Positions 55,833-64,000 of a stretch of DNA of 64,000 nucleotides are shown piece by piece (within the stretch, counting starts at the first letter, position 1; every line of letters begins with the position of its first letter). The notes under the pieces were generated by a model. The model was not told the origin of the DNA. It ran no database searches and saw only the letters and a program-made list of their open reading frames with translations. Both the position numbers and the translations under genes were made by a program. The DNA is from Sulfurisoma sp963709555 (GTDB lineage Bacteria > Pseudomonadota > Gammaproteobacteria > Burkholderiales > Rhodocyclaceae), in NCBI GenBank assembly GCA_963709555.1, contig CAVPWR010000006.1:154313-218312 (forward strand), written 5' to 3'.

Positions 55833-56738
55833 ATGATCATCCTTCCCTCCGAAATCACCCCGCCGCAGGCCTATTTCGATCGCCGCCGCTTCATCAGCGC
55901 CGCAGGCGCGCTGGCACTGGGCGGCCTGCTGCCCGCAACGGCCATCGCCCAGGCCCTGCCCGCCCGCAAGAGCCCGCTGTCCGTGCTGGAGACCCCGACG
56001 CCACGCGACGACATCGTCAATTACGGCAACTTCCTCGAATTCGCGTCGGACAAGTACGGCCACGTCGAGCGCTCCCAGGCGATGGCGGTGCGGCCTTGGA
56101 CCGTGACCGTCGAGGGCCTGGTGGCGAAGCCGCGCCGTTTCGCCATCGAAGACCTGCTCAAGCTGCCGCTGGAGGAGCGCATCTACCGCCACCGCTGCGT
56201 CGAGGGCTGGTCGATGGTGGTGCCCTGGGTCGGTTTCCCGCTGGCTGCGCTGCTCAAGCAGGTCGAACCGCTTAGCAGCGCGAAATACGTCGAGTTCGTT
56301 TCCCACGCCGATCCGGCGATCATGCCCAACGTCCGTCGCCAGCTGCTCGACTGGCCCTATCTCGAGGGCCTGCGCCTGGACGAGGCGCTGCACCCGCTGA
56401 CACTGATCGCGGTCGGTCTCTACGGCGAGGTGCTGCCCAAGCCCAACGGCGCGCCGCTGCGGTTGGTGGTGCCGTGGAAATACGGCTACAAGAGCGCAAA
56501 GTCGGTGGTGGCGATACGCCTGGTCGAGCGCGAACCGCGCACCGTGTGGATGAAGGCCGTGCCGGACGAGTACGGCTTCTACGCCAACGTCAATCCCGCG
56601 GTCGACCACCCGCGCTGGAGCCAGAAGCGCGAGCGCCGCATCGGTGAATTCTTCAAGCGCGACACCCTGCCCTTCAACGGCTACGCCGAACAGGTGGCGC
56701 AGCTTTATTCCGGGCTGGATCTGAGAAAATTCTTTTGA
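55833..56738 (+). CDS. msrP: Protein-methionine-sulfoxide reductase catalytic subunit MsrP
   Basis: 301 residues from ATG 55833. Tat signal FDRRRFISAAGALALGGLLPATAIA. The mature molybdopterin enzyme has the SUOX fold: NYGNFLEFASDKYGHV, WTVTVEGLVAKPRRFAIEDLL, YRHRCVEGWSMVVPWVGFPL (molybdenum-ligand Cys), YGEVLPKPNGAPLRLVVPWKYGYKSAKSVV. Repairs oxidised methionines in periplasmic proteins with electrons from MsrQ. The stop overlaps the msrQ start. Confidence 0.95.
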   Translation: MIILPSEITPPQAYFDRRRFISAAGALALGGLLPATAIAQALPARKSPLSVLETPTPRDDIVNYGNFLEFASDKYGHVERSQAMAVRPWTVTVEGLVAKPRRFAIEDLLKLPLEERIYRHRCVEGWSMVVPWVGFPLAALLKQVEPLSSAKYVEFVSHADPAIMPNVRRQLLDWPYLEGLRLDEALHPLTLIAVGLYGEVLPKPNGAPLRLVVPWKYGYKSAKSVVAIRLVEREPRTVWMKAVPDEYGFYANVNPAVDHPRWSQKRERRIGEFFKRDTLPFNGYAEQVAQLYSGLDLRKFF

Positions 56739-57418
56739 TGGCAATCTCCGACCGTCAACTCGCGGGCCTGAAGGCCGTGCTGTTCCTGTTCTGCCTGCTG
56801 CCGCTGGCCCGCCTCGGCTGGGGCGCCTGGCAGGATGCGCTCGGCGCCAACCCGATAGAGACCATCCAGCGCGGGCTCGGCAGCTGGACGCTGAACTTCC
56901 TCCTCATCACCCTCTGCATCACCCCGCTGCGCCGGTTTTCCGGCTGGGCCTGGCTCGGCCGCCTGCGCCGCATGCTCGGCCTCTACGCCTTCTTCTACGC
57001 CGCGCTGCATTTCCTCAGCTACCTCTGGCTCGACCAGTTCTTCGACTGGGACGCCATCGGCCGCGACATCCTCAAGCGCCCCTTCATCACGGTCGGCTTC
57101 GCCGCCTTCGTGCTACTGATCCCGCTGGCCGCGACCTCCAACCGCCTCGCCCTGCGGCGCCTCGGCGGCCGCCGCTGGCAGGCGCTGCACCGCGCCATCT
57201 ACCCCATCGCCATTTTCGGCGTCATCCACTACTGGTGGCTGGTAAAGCGCGACGTGGCCACGCCGGCGCTCTACGCCCTGGCCGTGCTGGCGCTGCTCGG
57301 CCTGCGCGCGCTCTGGCGCGAGCACGAGCGCCGCGAGCAGCTGGCCGGTAAGTACGCACCGCAACGCCCCCCGCAAGTCCGTGGCAGAATCATCCCCATC
57401 GTTTCGCAACGGAAATAA
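56738..57418 (+). CDS. msrQ: MsrQ haem-binding membrane subunit
   Basis: 226 residues, about six membrane helices of the ferric-reductase-like type. LGSWTLNFLLITLCITPLRR, LGLYAFFYAALHFLSYLWLDQ (haem His) and WQALHRAIYPIAIFGVIHYWWLVKRD (haem His residues) are present. Passes quinol or flavin electrons to MsrP. ATG 56738 overlaps the msrP TGA. The regulator gene begins 3 bases after its stop, so the four genes probably form one unit. Confidence 0.94.
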   Translation: MAISDRQLAGLKAVLFLFCLLPLARLGWGAWQDALGANPIETIQRGLGSWTLNFLLITLCITPLRRFSGWAWLGRLRRMLGLYAFFYAALHFLSYLWLDQFFDWDAIGRDILKRPFITVGFAAFVLLIPLAATSNRLALRRLGGRRWQALHRAIYPIAIFGVIHYWWLVKRDVATPALYALAVLALLGLRALWREHERREQLAGKYAPQRPPQVRGRIIPIVSQRK

Positions 57419-57421
57419 GCC

Positions 57422-58117
57422 ATGCGCCTGCTCGTGCTCGAAGATGACCCGGCGGTCGCGCGCGGCCTGCAGGAAGGCCTGTCTCGGGCCGGCTATGTCG
57501 TCGATCATGTCGCCACCCCCTCGGACGCCGACCAGGCACTGAAGCGCGAGAGCTTCGACGCCGCCATCGTCGACCTCGGCCTGCCGCAGGAGGATGGCCT
57601 CTCCTTCATCAAGCGCATGCGCGAGCAGGGCGTCACCGTGCCGATGCTGATCCTCACCGCGCGCGACACGCTCGACGACTGCGTCACCGGGCTCGATGTC
57701 GGCGCCGACGACTACCTGACCAAGCCCTTCCGCCTGCCCGAACTGCTGGCGCGCCTGCGCGCCTCGATCCGCCGCAACCACGCCCACGCCACATCGCTGC
57801 TGCGGGTCGGCCGCCTCGACGTCAATCTCGGCACACACGAGGTCCGCCTCGACGACGAACAGTTCGACCTGCCGCCGCGCGAACGGGTGGTGCTCGAATG
57901 CCTGATGATGGCCGCGCCCGACGTGGTGCCGAAGGACAAGCTGCTGCAGTGCCTGGTCGGCTGGCAGGCCGATCTCACCCCCAACGCCATCGAGGTCTAC
58001 GTCTCACGGCTGCGGCAGAAGCTCGACCCGCTCGGCCTCACCATCCGCACCGTCCGCGGCATCGGCTACCGCCTCGAGGAACCGCGCGCCGCCGCGACAG
58101 CCCCTGCCACCGCCTGA
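57422..58117 (+). CDS. OmpR-family response regulator
   Basis: 231 residues. Receiver domain: MRLLVLEDDPAVARGLQEGL, phospho-acceptor Asp51 (AAIVDLGLPQEDG), LILTARDTLDDCVTGLDVGADDYLTKPF (Thr and Lys switch residues). The C-terminal winged helix (VRLDDEQFDLPPRERVVLECLM, NAIEVYVSRLRQKLDPLGLTIRTVRGIGYRL) binds DNA. QseB/PmrA-like. Directly downstream of msrPQ and overlapping the kinase gene; in enterobacteria the HprRS system controls msrPQ, and a similar role is inferred here. Confidence 0.93.
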   Translation: MRLLVLEDDPAVARGLQEGLSRAGYVVDHVATPSDADQALKRESFDAAIVDLGLPQEDGLSFIKRMREQGVTVPMLILTARDTLDDCVTGLDVGADDYLTKPFRLPELLARLRASIRRNHAHATSLLRVGRLDVNLGTHEVRLDDEQFDLPPRERVVLECLMMAAPDVVPKDKLLQCLVGWQADLTPNAIEVYVSRLRQKLDPLGLTIRTVRGIGYRLEEPRAAATAPATA

Positions 58118-59469
58118 TGGAGGGCCTGCGCCACCGCCTGCTGCGCTGGCTGCTGCTGCCCCTGGTTGCGTTGTTCATCGGTGGCCTCGTCATCGACTAC
58201 GACATCGCCCTGCAACCGGCGAACGACGCCTACGACGAAGGGCTCTCCAACACCGCGATGGCGCTGGGCGCCCAGCTGCAACGTGAAAATGGCCGGCCCG
58301 TGCTGAAACTCGACAAGCGTGCCGAGGCCGTGCTGCGCGCGGACCGGCTCGATCGGATCAGTTTCGCGGTGTTCGATGGCCGGGGCCGGCGCATCGGCGG
58401 CGATGAAGAACTGCCCTACCTCGGCGTCGCCGAGGCCGCCCGTTTTCATGACATCGTCCATGCCGGCGAAGCCCTGCGCCTGGTCGCCGTCCCCTACCGC
58501 CTCGACGACGAGCGCCTCATGATCGAAGTCGCCGAAACCACCCACAAGCGCGACGAACTCGGCCGCCGCGTCACCGCCGCGCTGGCCGGGCCCAACCTGG
58601 CGCTGATCCTGATCACCCTGGTGCTGGTCGGCTGGGGCATCGAGCTCGCCCTCAAGCCACTCGACAAGCTGCGCCACCACGTCGCCGGCCGCTCGCCCAA
58701 GGACCTGACGCCGCTGCCGATCGCCGAGGTGCCCGAGGAACTGCAACCGCTGATCGCGGCCCTCAACCGCCAGTTCGGGCTCCTGGCCGAATCGCTGTCC
58801 AGCCAGGAGCGTTTCCTCTCGGATGCCGCCCACCAGCTCAAGACGCCGCTGGCCGCGCTGCAGTCGCAGCTCGAACTCGCCGCCAGCGACACCGACGCGG
58901 CGTCCCGCCAGCGCCGACTTTTCGAGATGATGGAAGCGCTCGGCCGCGTCAGCCACCTCACCCACCAGCTGCTGGCCTTGGCCCGCGCCGAACCCAGCGC
59001 CGGCCTGCAGGCGCAACGCCAGGTCGTGCAACTGGCCGCCACGGCCGAGCGCATCGCCCAGAGCCATCTGGACACCGCCATTGCCCGCGACATCGACCTC
59101 GGCTTCGAACTGGAAGCAGCCGCGGTCGAAGGCGTGCCCTGGCTGCTGCATGAACTGCTCGCCAACCTCGTCGACAACGCGCTGGACTACGTCCCCGCCG
59201 GCGGCCATGTCACCGTGCGCTGCGGCCACCGCGGCGGCAAGCCCTTCATCGAGGTCGAGGACGACGGCCCCGGCATCGCGCCGGCCGAGCGCGAACGCGT
59301 CCTCGAGCGCTTCTACCGCCCACCGGGCAGCCCGGCCGGCGGCTGCGGCCTGGGGCTGGCCATCGTCCGCGAGATCGCCGCCAGCCACGGCGCGGTCGTC
59401 GCGATCGGCGAAGGCGCCGCCGGCCGTGGCGCGCGCATCGCCGTCACCTTCCCACCCACCCCGGGGTGA
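58117..59469 (+). CDS. Sensor histidine kinase (QseC-like, 2CSK-type periplasmic domain)
   Basis: 450 residues from ATG 58117, overlapping the regulator stop. TM1 (LLRWLLLPLVALFIGGLVI) and a periplasmic domain (YDIALQPANDAYDEGLSNTAMALG), as in 2CSK_N sensors, precede TM2 (LALILITLVLVGWGIELAL) and a linker. HisKA has the phospho-acceptor His239 in SDAAHQLKTPLAAL. The HATPase domain has LVDNALDYVP (N box), VEDDGPGIAP and GCGLGLAIVREIA. Residues SRQRRLF in the dimerisation helix are encoded by an exact copy of the dispersed 17-mer, with no change in length. Confidence 0.93.
   Translation: MEGLRHRLLRWLLLPLVALFIGGLVIDYDIALQPANDAYDEGLSNTAMALGAQLQRENGRPVLKLDKRAEAVLRADRLDRISFAVFDGRGRRIGGDEELPYLGVAEAARFHDIVHAGEALRLVAVPYRLDDERLMIEVAETTHKRDELGRRVTAALAGPNLALILITLVLVGWGIELALKPLDKLRHHVAGRSPKDLTPLPIAEVPEELQPLIAALNRQFGLLAESLSSQERFLSDAAHQLKTPLAALQSQLELAASDTDAASRQRRLFEMMEALGRVSHLTHQLLALARAEPSAGLQAQRQVVQLAATAERIAQSHLDTAIARDIDLGFELEAAAVEGVPWLLHELLANLVDNALDYVPAGGHVTVRCGHRGGKPFIEVEDDGPGIAPAERERVLERFYRPPGSPAGGCGLGLAIVREIAASHGAVVAIGEGAAGRGARIAVTFPPTPG
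58901..58924 (+). repeat. Dispersed 17-mer copy inside the histidine kinase
   Basis: CGTCCCGCCAGCGCCGACTTTTCG with exact core 58906-58922, in the sense direction, read S-R-Q-R-R-L-F. This is a different codon phase from murD. Confidence 0.75.
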
Positions 59470-59524
59470 CGGCTGCCCGGCAATTGGGTTAGCATTCCGC
59501 CATCGTCCCCACGGAAGCACCCGC

Positions 59525-59911
59525 ATGGCCCGCGTTGACTACGCCGACCGCAGCATCCTGCGCATGGAATCCCGCCGCTTCGCCGCGCGCTGCGACTCGC
59601 AGGAAGGGCTGCTCCAGCGCGCCGACACCTTGCGCGAGGTCTTTCGCCTGACAGTGATTTCTATTCCCTCCGCGCTCGCCGACGACATGGACGCCCGCGA
59701 CATCAAGCGCCAGCTGATCCGGCGGGCGGAAGAACGGGCACAGGAACTGATCCTCGAACAGATCGAAAGATACGGCAAGGCCGAGAACGAGTTTCGCGAG
59801 AACTTCAAGACCCGCATGCTCGACGACTGGACCAACCTGACCGGTCCGCTCGCGCACCTGCGGCCCTGGGCCAAGGGCAAGCTGCTGGCTGCCGAGCAGT
59901 CACAACTGTAG
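59525..59911 (+). CDS. Conserved-looking cytoplasmic protein of unknown function
   Basis: 128 residues, largely helical and charged (MESRRFAARCDSQEGLLQRADTLREVF, RDIKRQLIRRAEERAQELILEQIERYGKAENEFRENFKTRMLDDW), with no signal peptide, membrane segment or motif I can name. ATG 59525 lies 55 bases after the kinase gene. Its good codon pattern and lack of frame breaks suggest a real gene. It converges with the small basic gene. Confidence 0.6.
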   Translation: MARVDYADRSILRMESRRFAARCDSQEGLLQRADTLREVFRLTVISIPSALADDMDARDIKRQLIRRAEERAQELILEQIERYGKAENEFRENFKTRMLDDWTNLTGPLAHLRPWAKGKLLAAEQSQL

Positions 59912-59913
59912 CG

Positions 59914-60066
59914 TCAATCGCTGCTGCGGTTCCGCTGCGCCTGCGCCTTCTGCCGCGCCCGCGCAGCGCGCTTGTCCTTGCGCTGGTGAACGCCACCCTT
60001 CTTCAGCAGCGGCGAGGTTGCCACGGGGTTGCGCGGCTTGAGCGGGCGCTGCCTGGCACGCTTCAT
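59914..60066 (-). CDS. Small basic protein
   Basis: 50 residues from ATG 60066 (MKRARQRPLKPRNPVATSPLLKKGGVHQRKDKRAARARQK...). About a third of the residues are Lys or Arg. PRNPxxxxPLxxKxGVHxxxxK resembles a short uncharacterised protein family I recall from proteobacteria; nucleic-acid or ribosome association is only a guess from charge. Lies between a convergent gene and the minor-pilin genes. Confidence 0.55.
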   Translation of the reverse strand: MKRARQRPLKPRNPVATSPLLKKGGVHQRKDKRAARARQKAQAQRNRSSD

Positions 60067-60071
60067 CAGTT

Positions 60072-60455
60072 CTACTCGACAACCGCGCGCAACTGGCGCT
60101 CGATATAGCCAGCCGAACCGACACTGCCGCCAACACTTGCCGTGGACACGATGGCGCAAAATGCCGGTGACCCGGCCGCAGGGGTGACACTGATGTTCAG
60201 CGAAAAACCGTCGATGCTCGCCGGCGCCCCGGCTCCCGTGCAGTCGTTGTTATTCAGCCAGCGGCTGATGCCCCACTCCAGTCCTGCCCGCGCTGCCTGG
60301 TAGGCGCGAGCACCCTGGATATCCTGCGCGAAGGTGATGTTCTGCGAGGTGCTGATCGAGACGACGAACGCCCCCAGCCCGGCCAGAATGACCAGGATGA
60401 CGATGGCGGCGATGACGCCGAAGCCGCCTTGCCGCCTAGGGCATGTTGTTGACAT
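60072..60455 (-). CDS. mshP: MSHA biogenesis protein MshP-like minor pilin
   Basis: 127 residues from ATG 60455. The prepilin-type N terminus RRQGGFGVIAAIVILVILAGLGAFVVSIS has the G/F cleavage site without Glu5, as in MshP/PilX-like proteins. ARAYQAARAGLEWGISRWL, typical of PilX/MshP, follows. Overlaps the mshO 3' end by 20 bases. The assignment to MshP rather than PilX rests on the GFGVIAAI start and the gene order. Confidence 0.75.
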   Translation of the reverse strand: MSTTCPRRQGGFGVIAAIVILVILAGLGAFVVSISTSQNITFAQDIQGARAYQAARAGLEWGISRWLNNNDCTGAGAPASIDGFSLNISVTPAAGSPAFCAIVSTASVGGSVGSAGYIERQLRAVVE

Positions 60456-61275
60456 GGACTTGATGATAAAGGGTAACGGACTCGCCCTCACGCGTTAGCG
60501 TCAGGGTCAGGCTGACCAAGCCATTGGCCGCGGAAATCGCGTTATAGGTAAATGCGCAGTAAATGGGAACGGAATCCGTACTGACGAGCAAGGCGCCAGA
60601 ACCCGCTTCCGTATGTGTCCAGCCATAGCCCGTGTAGCGCCGTAGTTCGGTACCGCTGCACCGGAACTTCACAGGCCCCGTCGATGGCACGAGCTGGAAC
60701 CTGCTGCTCGGCGAGGCGTAGGTCAGTGCGGTGCCGCCTAGCGTAAGTTCGTCAGCACATTGCTCGGCCGGGGAGAGCGTTAACGCGGTCCCGTTCAAGG
60801 AGGCGCCCGTAAGGCTGCGGCGATTGGAACCGCCATAGGCATCCAGATCCGACTGTCCCGTGTTGTATACGACCACCTGCTCGCCTTGGACAACGGTGAT
60901 CGCTGCTGGCGCGGCACAGGTCGGCGGCGGAGGCCCTAGGGCGGAGAAGGTGTCACCGGCAACGCCGAAGCCCAGCGCATTGCACCCGGTTTCGAGATCG
61001 GTGCAGTAGCGGCCCCCGGTTCGAGCCGGGATGAACTCGATCTCGTCCGGTTTCGTCGAGACCCAATACACGGAATTGGGTACCGCCGTCCGAATCTCCA
61101 GGGCCATGCGTTTCAATGCCAAGTCGGCCATGTCGGTCAGTTCGGCACGGCGACCGGTGTTAACGTAGCCCTTCACCGGGCCGGCGATGAACACCGCGAC
61201 GACAGCGGCTAGAATGCCGGTGATCACCATCGCGATGATCATTTCCATCAGCGTGAAGCCGCGACTCGTCTTCAT
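60436..61275 (-). CDS. mshO: MshO-like minor pilin
   Basis: 279 residues. Prepilin start MKTSRGFTLMEMIIAMVITGILAAVVAVFIAGPVKGYVNTGRRAELTDMADLALKRMALEIRTAVPNSV is typical of MshO/PilW with Glu5 (E in FTLME). A long beta-rich C-terminal part with several cysteines follows. Processed by PilD and probably part of the pilus tip or initiation complex. Start and stop overlap its neighbours. Confidence 0.82.
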   Translation of the reverse strand: MKTSRGFTLMEMIIAMVITGILAAVVAVFIAGPVKGYVNTGRRAELTDMADLALKRMALEIRTAVPNSVYWVSTKPDEIEFIPARTGGRYCTDLETGCNALGFGVAGDTFSALGPPPPTCAAPAAITVVQGEQVVVYNTGQSDLDAYGGSNRRSLTGASLNGTALTLSPAEQCADELTLGGTALTYASPSSRFQLVPSTGPVKFRCSGTELRRYTGYGWTHTEAGSGALLVSTDSVPIYCAFTYNAISAANGLVSLTLTLTREGESVTLYHQVHVNNMP

Positions 61276-61724
61276 CAGTAGTTTGCCCGATAGCCTGTGA
61301 GTGCCAGTGTTTGCGCGTTGGGCTGGGTCACCGTAACTGTGATCCGGCGCGCCGCCACACCGAGGTCGGTCGTGTTTTCTGCCGCCACCCCAACCACTAG
61401 CGTATAGCCACTCACCGGCGATACATGGAAACCAGCAAAGTCGCCGATGTCATCGAAGCGGCTGCGGTCGCAGTTGGCCGGTGTTGCCACAGCGCAATCG
61501 GTTGGCGAGTAGCCGTCCGCGGGATTGCTGTAATTCTTGAGCAGCACTTCTTCCATCAACCCTTCCGCGATCGCCAGCGCCTGCTTGGGTTGCAAGGGAT
61601 CGGCGCTGCCCTTGACGGCGACATTGAGGGAGGTCAGAACTCCGGCGAGTCCGACGCTGACGATAACGATGAACATGATCAGTTCGATCAGCGTCATGCC
61701 GCGCGAGGGTTTTCTAAAGCGCAT
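61275..61724 (-). CDS. mshD: MshD-like minor pilin
   Basis: 149 residues from ATG 61724 (MRFRKPSRGMTLIELIMFIVIVSVGLAGVL). The type IV pilin N-methylation site is G/MTLIE. The body AEGLMEEVLLKNYSNP resembles MshD/PilV, where ALAIAEGLMEEVL is typical. An in-frame upstream start at 61778 is less likely because it would overlap mshC further. Overlaps mshC by 11 bases and mshO by one. Confidence 0.8.
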   Translation of the reverse strand: MRFRKPSRGMTLIELIMFIVIVSVGLAGVLTSLNVAVKGSADPLQPKQALAIAEGLMEEVLLKNYSNPADGYSPTDCAVATPANCDRSRFDDIGDFAGFHVSPVSGYTLVVGVAAENTTDLGVAARRITVTVTQPNAQTLALTGYRANY

Positions 61725-62193
61725 GCACGAACCCTGTCCCGGCTTCAACCCGGATCGTCCGAACCAGTCCGCCGTCACTGCTGAACGTGATGGACTGGGG
61801 GGCCGATGCCCCCCCGAGGGTATCGAAGCAGAAGGAGCCTGCCCCGCCGATGGTCACCGCTTGGCGGGCGACGCTGAATCCGCCCGGAAAGATCAGATTG
61901 CTGGCGGCACAACTCCCCGGGCAGGCCCCACCCGCGGTGGCAGCGATACAGAGCGCGGGGGCAACGGCGGGATTGCTCGAAACCACCACGCGAACATTAC
62001 GCCGTTGCGCCAGCGCCGACTTTTGCGCGAAGCGCAGATAGGACGCGACCTGATCCGCCGCACCTCGCGCATCGAAAGTGCCTATATCGCCGAAGCGGGG
62101 CAAGGCGACGACTGCCATGATGCCGATGATGATCATCGTCACGACCAGTTCGATCATGGTGAAGCCCTTGACCAGCCTCGGCCTCCCGGGCAA
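61714..62193 (-). CDS. mshC: MshC/GspH-like minor pilin
   Basis: 159 residues as read from a TTG at 62193; the start is uncertain. VKGFTMIELVVTMIIIGIMAVVALPRFGD is a classical type IV prepilin leader with cleavage before Phe. ASYLRFAQKSALAQRRNVRVVVS is the GspH/FimT-type second helix, and FSSDGGLVRTIRVEAGTGFVHAL the beta-rich end. FAQKSALAQRR is normal for this family, yet its codons hold an exact antisense copy of the dispersed 17-mer. Confidence 0.78.
   Translation of the reverse strand: MPGRPRLVKGFTMIELVVTMIIIGIMAVVALPRFGDIGTFDARGAADQVASYLRFAQKSALAQRRNVRVVVSSNPAVAPALCIAATAGGACPGSCAASNLIFPGGFSVARQAVTIGGAGSFCFDTLGGASAPQSITFSSDGGLVRTIRVEAGTGFVHAL
62008..62026 (+). repeat. Dispersed 17-mer copy inside the mshC-like gene
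   Basis: Exact core at 62008-62024, antisense to the gene and read Q-K-S-A-L-A-Q-R, a family-typical peptide. This copy shows the sequence can coexist with normal protein constraint. Confidence 0.65.
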
Positions 62194-62226
62194 TTCGATT
62201 TCACAGCCTTGCTCCGCCTTGCTTCA

Positions 62227-64000
62227 CTAACGCACCTCGCGGCGATAGATGATCCGATTCGACTTGCCCTGCTGGTTGTAGAGGCCGAAGCCCGCGCGTG
62301 CGGAAGGATTGGTCACACCATTGAACTGGAGATAGCCGGGTGGAGCGAATGAAATGTCCGCAAAGCCGGACACGCCGGGTGCCGTCAGGCACAGTCCCAA
62401 GTTGCCGCTCTGTCACCGTCGTCGATGCATCGTTGCAGTCCACGCCAGACATGGCTGAGCAGGAAGCGGCTATTACACCGCAACGGGGAGTCGTCGTACC
62501 CGAGGGCGTCAAGCTGGCCGATGTCGGACCGGCCAGCGTCCCGAACGTCGAACAGTTGTCGTCGGCATTCCCGGCCCACTGATTGTTATTGTAATACTCA
62601 AGCCGGGCCGGCATCGGCAAGGAAAGCCTTTCCGACCCAAATGCGTTCGAAATACGTAAGCGCCCGCTACGTACAACTGTCGCGCCTTCTGCAAAGCCTG
62701 ACGAGGAAATCGTCGTCGAGTCCGAAATTTCCGCGCGTAACCTGATTTCGTTTGGAGCAGTGAGCTTCGAGTCAAATGTATAGACGGGGGTGCCTACGGT
62801 AGCGACACCCGACGAAAAGGCGGTTGCCGCTATCAATGCAGGGGGTTGCACAGGTGTCAACGTTCCCGGGCCGGGGTTGGCTATCGTTCCGGTTGCCTTG
62901 TCCCACACGGAAAGGGTCGCCGCCTTGGCGAAGTTCGGCGTCACCGTGCCATCGAAGTTTTGCGTGGCGCCGCCGCCGCTGTTCAGGGCAGTAACGCCAA
63001 CGGCCAGAGGTTGGCCTGAGTAGGAGAAGCTGCCGGCAGGGCAGCCATGCGTCACCGTCGTGGAAAGGTGGTCGGGGATGAGTGTTCCTAAAGAACTGGT
63101 CGCCGCAGTGTTGCCGAACTTGCAGCCGAATTTCCCAGCCACAGTTGTCGTGTTTGAGAAGTCGTTCGTGCAATCGGACGGTTGATCCACTGAGGCGAAG
63201 CCATCATCGTAGACACCGGCCGAACCTAGCCTGAAGTACCCGACTTCATCGTAGGCGAAGTTGCTTCCAGTTGCGACACCGGTGGTACTGTTGGCCGCCC
63301 CGAAAGTGCCGGAAAGGCCGCCGGTACGCACCGCGCCAGCATGCGCAACTGCCTGCGCACTGTCCAGCTTGGGAGTACCGCCGTAGCCGGCAACGGCCGT
63401 CGCCGTGATGCTGAATGGCGCCCCTGCCTTGAATGCTGGTGTGACGCTGGTGGATGCGCCTGTACCATCGGCATTAGCATTTGAAGACACCGCGAAGGAC
63501 TGGGGACGGATGGCAAAGTTGTCGGTGCTGCACCCGGTCAATCCGGAGGGCGGACAATTCGTGGAATCGCAGACAACCTTGATGCGCACATCGCGATAGG
63601 CATTGGCGACCGTTGCATTCACCGTCAACCTGCCAGCGACGAAGTTGCTAACTGCGTTGTCCAGAGTCTGGGTGTACTCCGGCGTGAAACAGTTGCTGGC
63701 ATCCACAGTGCCCGGTGTTGCTCTGGCAATGAGCGATACGACAGCCTTGCCGGTGTAGCCGCCATCAACGCTCCCACCACTGTCCAAGGCAACCACGTCG
63801 CTCTGCGAAAGCCGAACCCGTTAGCCGCGTGTAGAGCTTCCCGCCCGCGGAGGAGCAACTGCTGGTTGAATAATTGTGACACGCGTTGAAATTGCTTACT
63901 GCTACACATGAAGCGAGCACCAGCGGGGGATCCTCGCTTTCCACGATCTGTCCGTCGGTGGCGTCGAGATCACGGTACCCGGCGTCGCATGACTCAGGCC
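62227..64000 (-). CDS. mshQ: MshQ-like DUF6701 protein, 5' part beyond window (two frameshifts)
   Basis: At least 590 C-terminal residues of a large secreted beta-rich protein. VVALDSGGSVDGGYTGKAVVSLIAR, DNFAIRPQSFAVSS, FAYDEVGYFRLGSAGVYDDGF, CTNDFSNTTTVAGKFGC, LIPDHLSTTV, FSYSGQPLAVGVTALN, RLRISNAFGSERLSLPMPARLEYYNNNQWAGNADDNC and a terminal APPGYLQFNGVTNPSARAGFGLYNQQGKSNRIIYRREVR are the hallmarks of DUF6701/MshQ. The C terminus is out of phase after an indel at about 62400-62406, and another lies near 63800. MshQ follows mshP in Vibrio; here it is upstream of the minor pilins. Probably surface or pilus-tip associated. Confidence 0.85.

Overview
The window is about 64 kb of GC-rich chromosome from a betaproteobacterium, most likely a relative of the Rhodocyclaceae. 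The pointers are the mra/fts/mur (dcw) cluster running into lpxC, an M23 peptidase, a DciA-like gene and secA, the ffh-ypjD-corB block, a beta-type trimeric porin, MSHA-type minor pilins with an MshQ-like DUF6701 protein, msrPQ with a two-component system, and cytochrome c4. This assignment is inferred from gene content and order. No tRNA, rRNA, CRISPR array, transposase or prophage gene was found.

Layout. 1-3.4 kb: 3' end of glnE, argJ, two related stem-loop repeats, a small membrane methyltransferase-like gene and apaG. 3.4-9 kb: rpe-gph, a candidate trp leader, and trpE-G-D-C. 9.2-10.7 kb: a porin. 10.7-13.1 kb (minus): an overlapping block of mtnA, a small gene, a nucleotidyltransferase and a class II aldolase, suggesting methylthioadenosine salvage with a toxin-antitoxin-like insert. 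13.2-36.3 kb (minus): the cell-division and peptidoglycan cluster, transcribed mraZ-rsmH-ftsL-ftsI-murE-murF-mraY-murD-ftsW-murG-murC-murB-ddl-ftsQ-ftsA-ftsZ, then lpxC, a small membrane protein, M23 peptidase and secA, with a divergent DciA-like gene. A sigma70-like promoter and three MraZ boxes lie in front of mraZ. 36.5-41.8 kb: degenerate EAL-HDOD protein, hemerythrin, ffh, ypjD, corB. 42-47 kb: pilC, pilD, zinc-ribbon protein, DUF502 protein, aspS. 47-52.5 kb: secreted RNase with barstar, nudB, CWC zinc protein, Hsp20, YdcF-like protein, argB, nucleotidase, slmA, a CheZ-like protein. 52.6-59.9 kb: hemB, engB, cytochrome c4, msrPQ and a two-component system. 60-64 kb (minus): MSHA-type minor pilins and mshQ, cut by the window end.

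Two features cut across the window. First, a dispersed 17-base sequence, CGCCAGCGCCGACTTTT, is present exactly five times and in several near or rearranged copies. It lies in both orientations, in different reading frames of unrelated housekeeping genes and in leader regions. Several copies sit inside genes without changing protein length. Two copies belong to a longer composite of about 50 bases that disturbs trpC and the murE-murF junction. Second, many conserved genes are broken by single-base indels, mostly +1, while all the protein sequence is still present in neighbouring frames. This most likely reflects insertion-biased sequencing error rather than decay, so the broken genes are annotated as whole genes with the shift noted.

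The best candidates for something undescribed are the dispersed 17-mer with its composite form, and the pair of stem-loop elements at 1998-2253, which share two conserved linker sequences but have different self-complementary stems.
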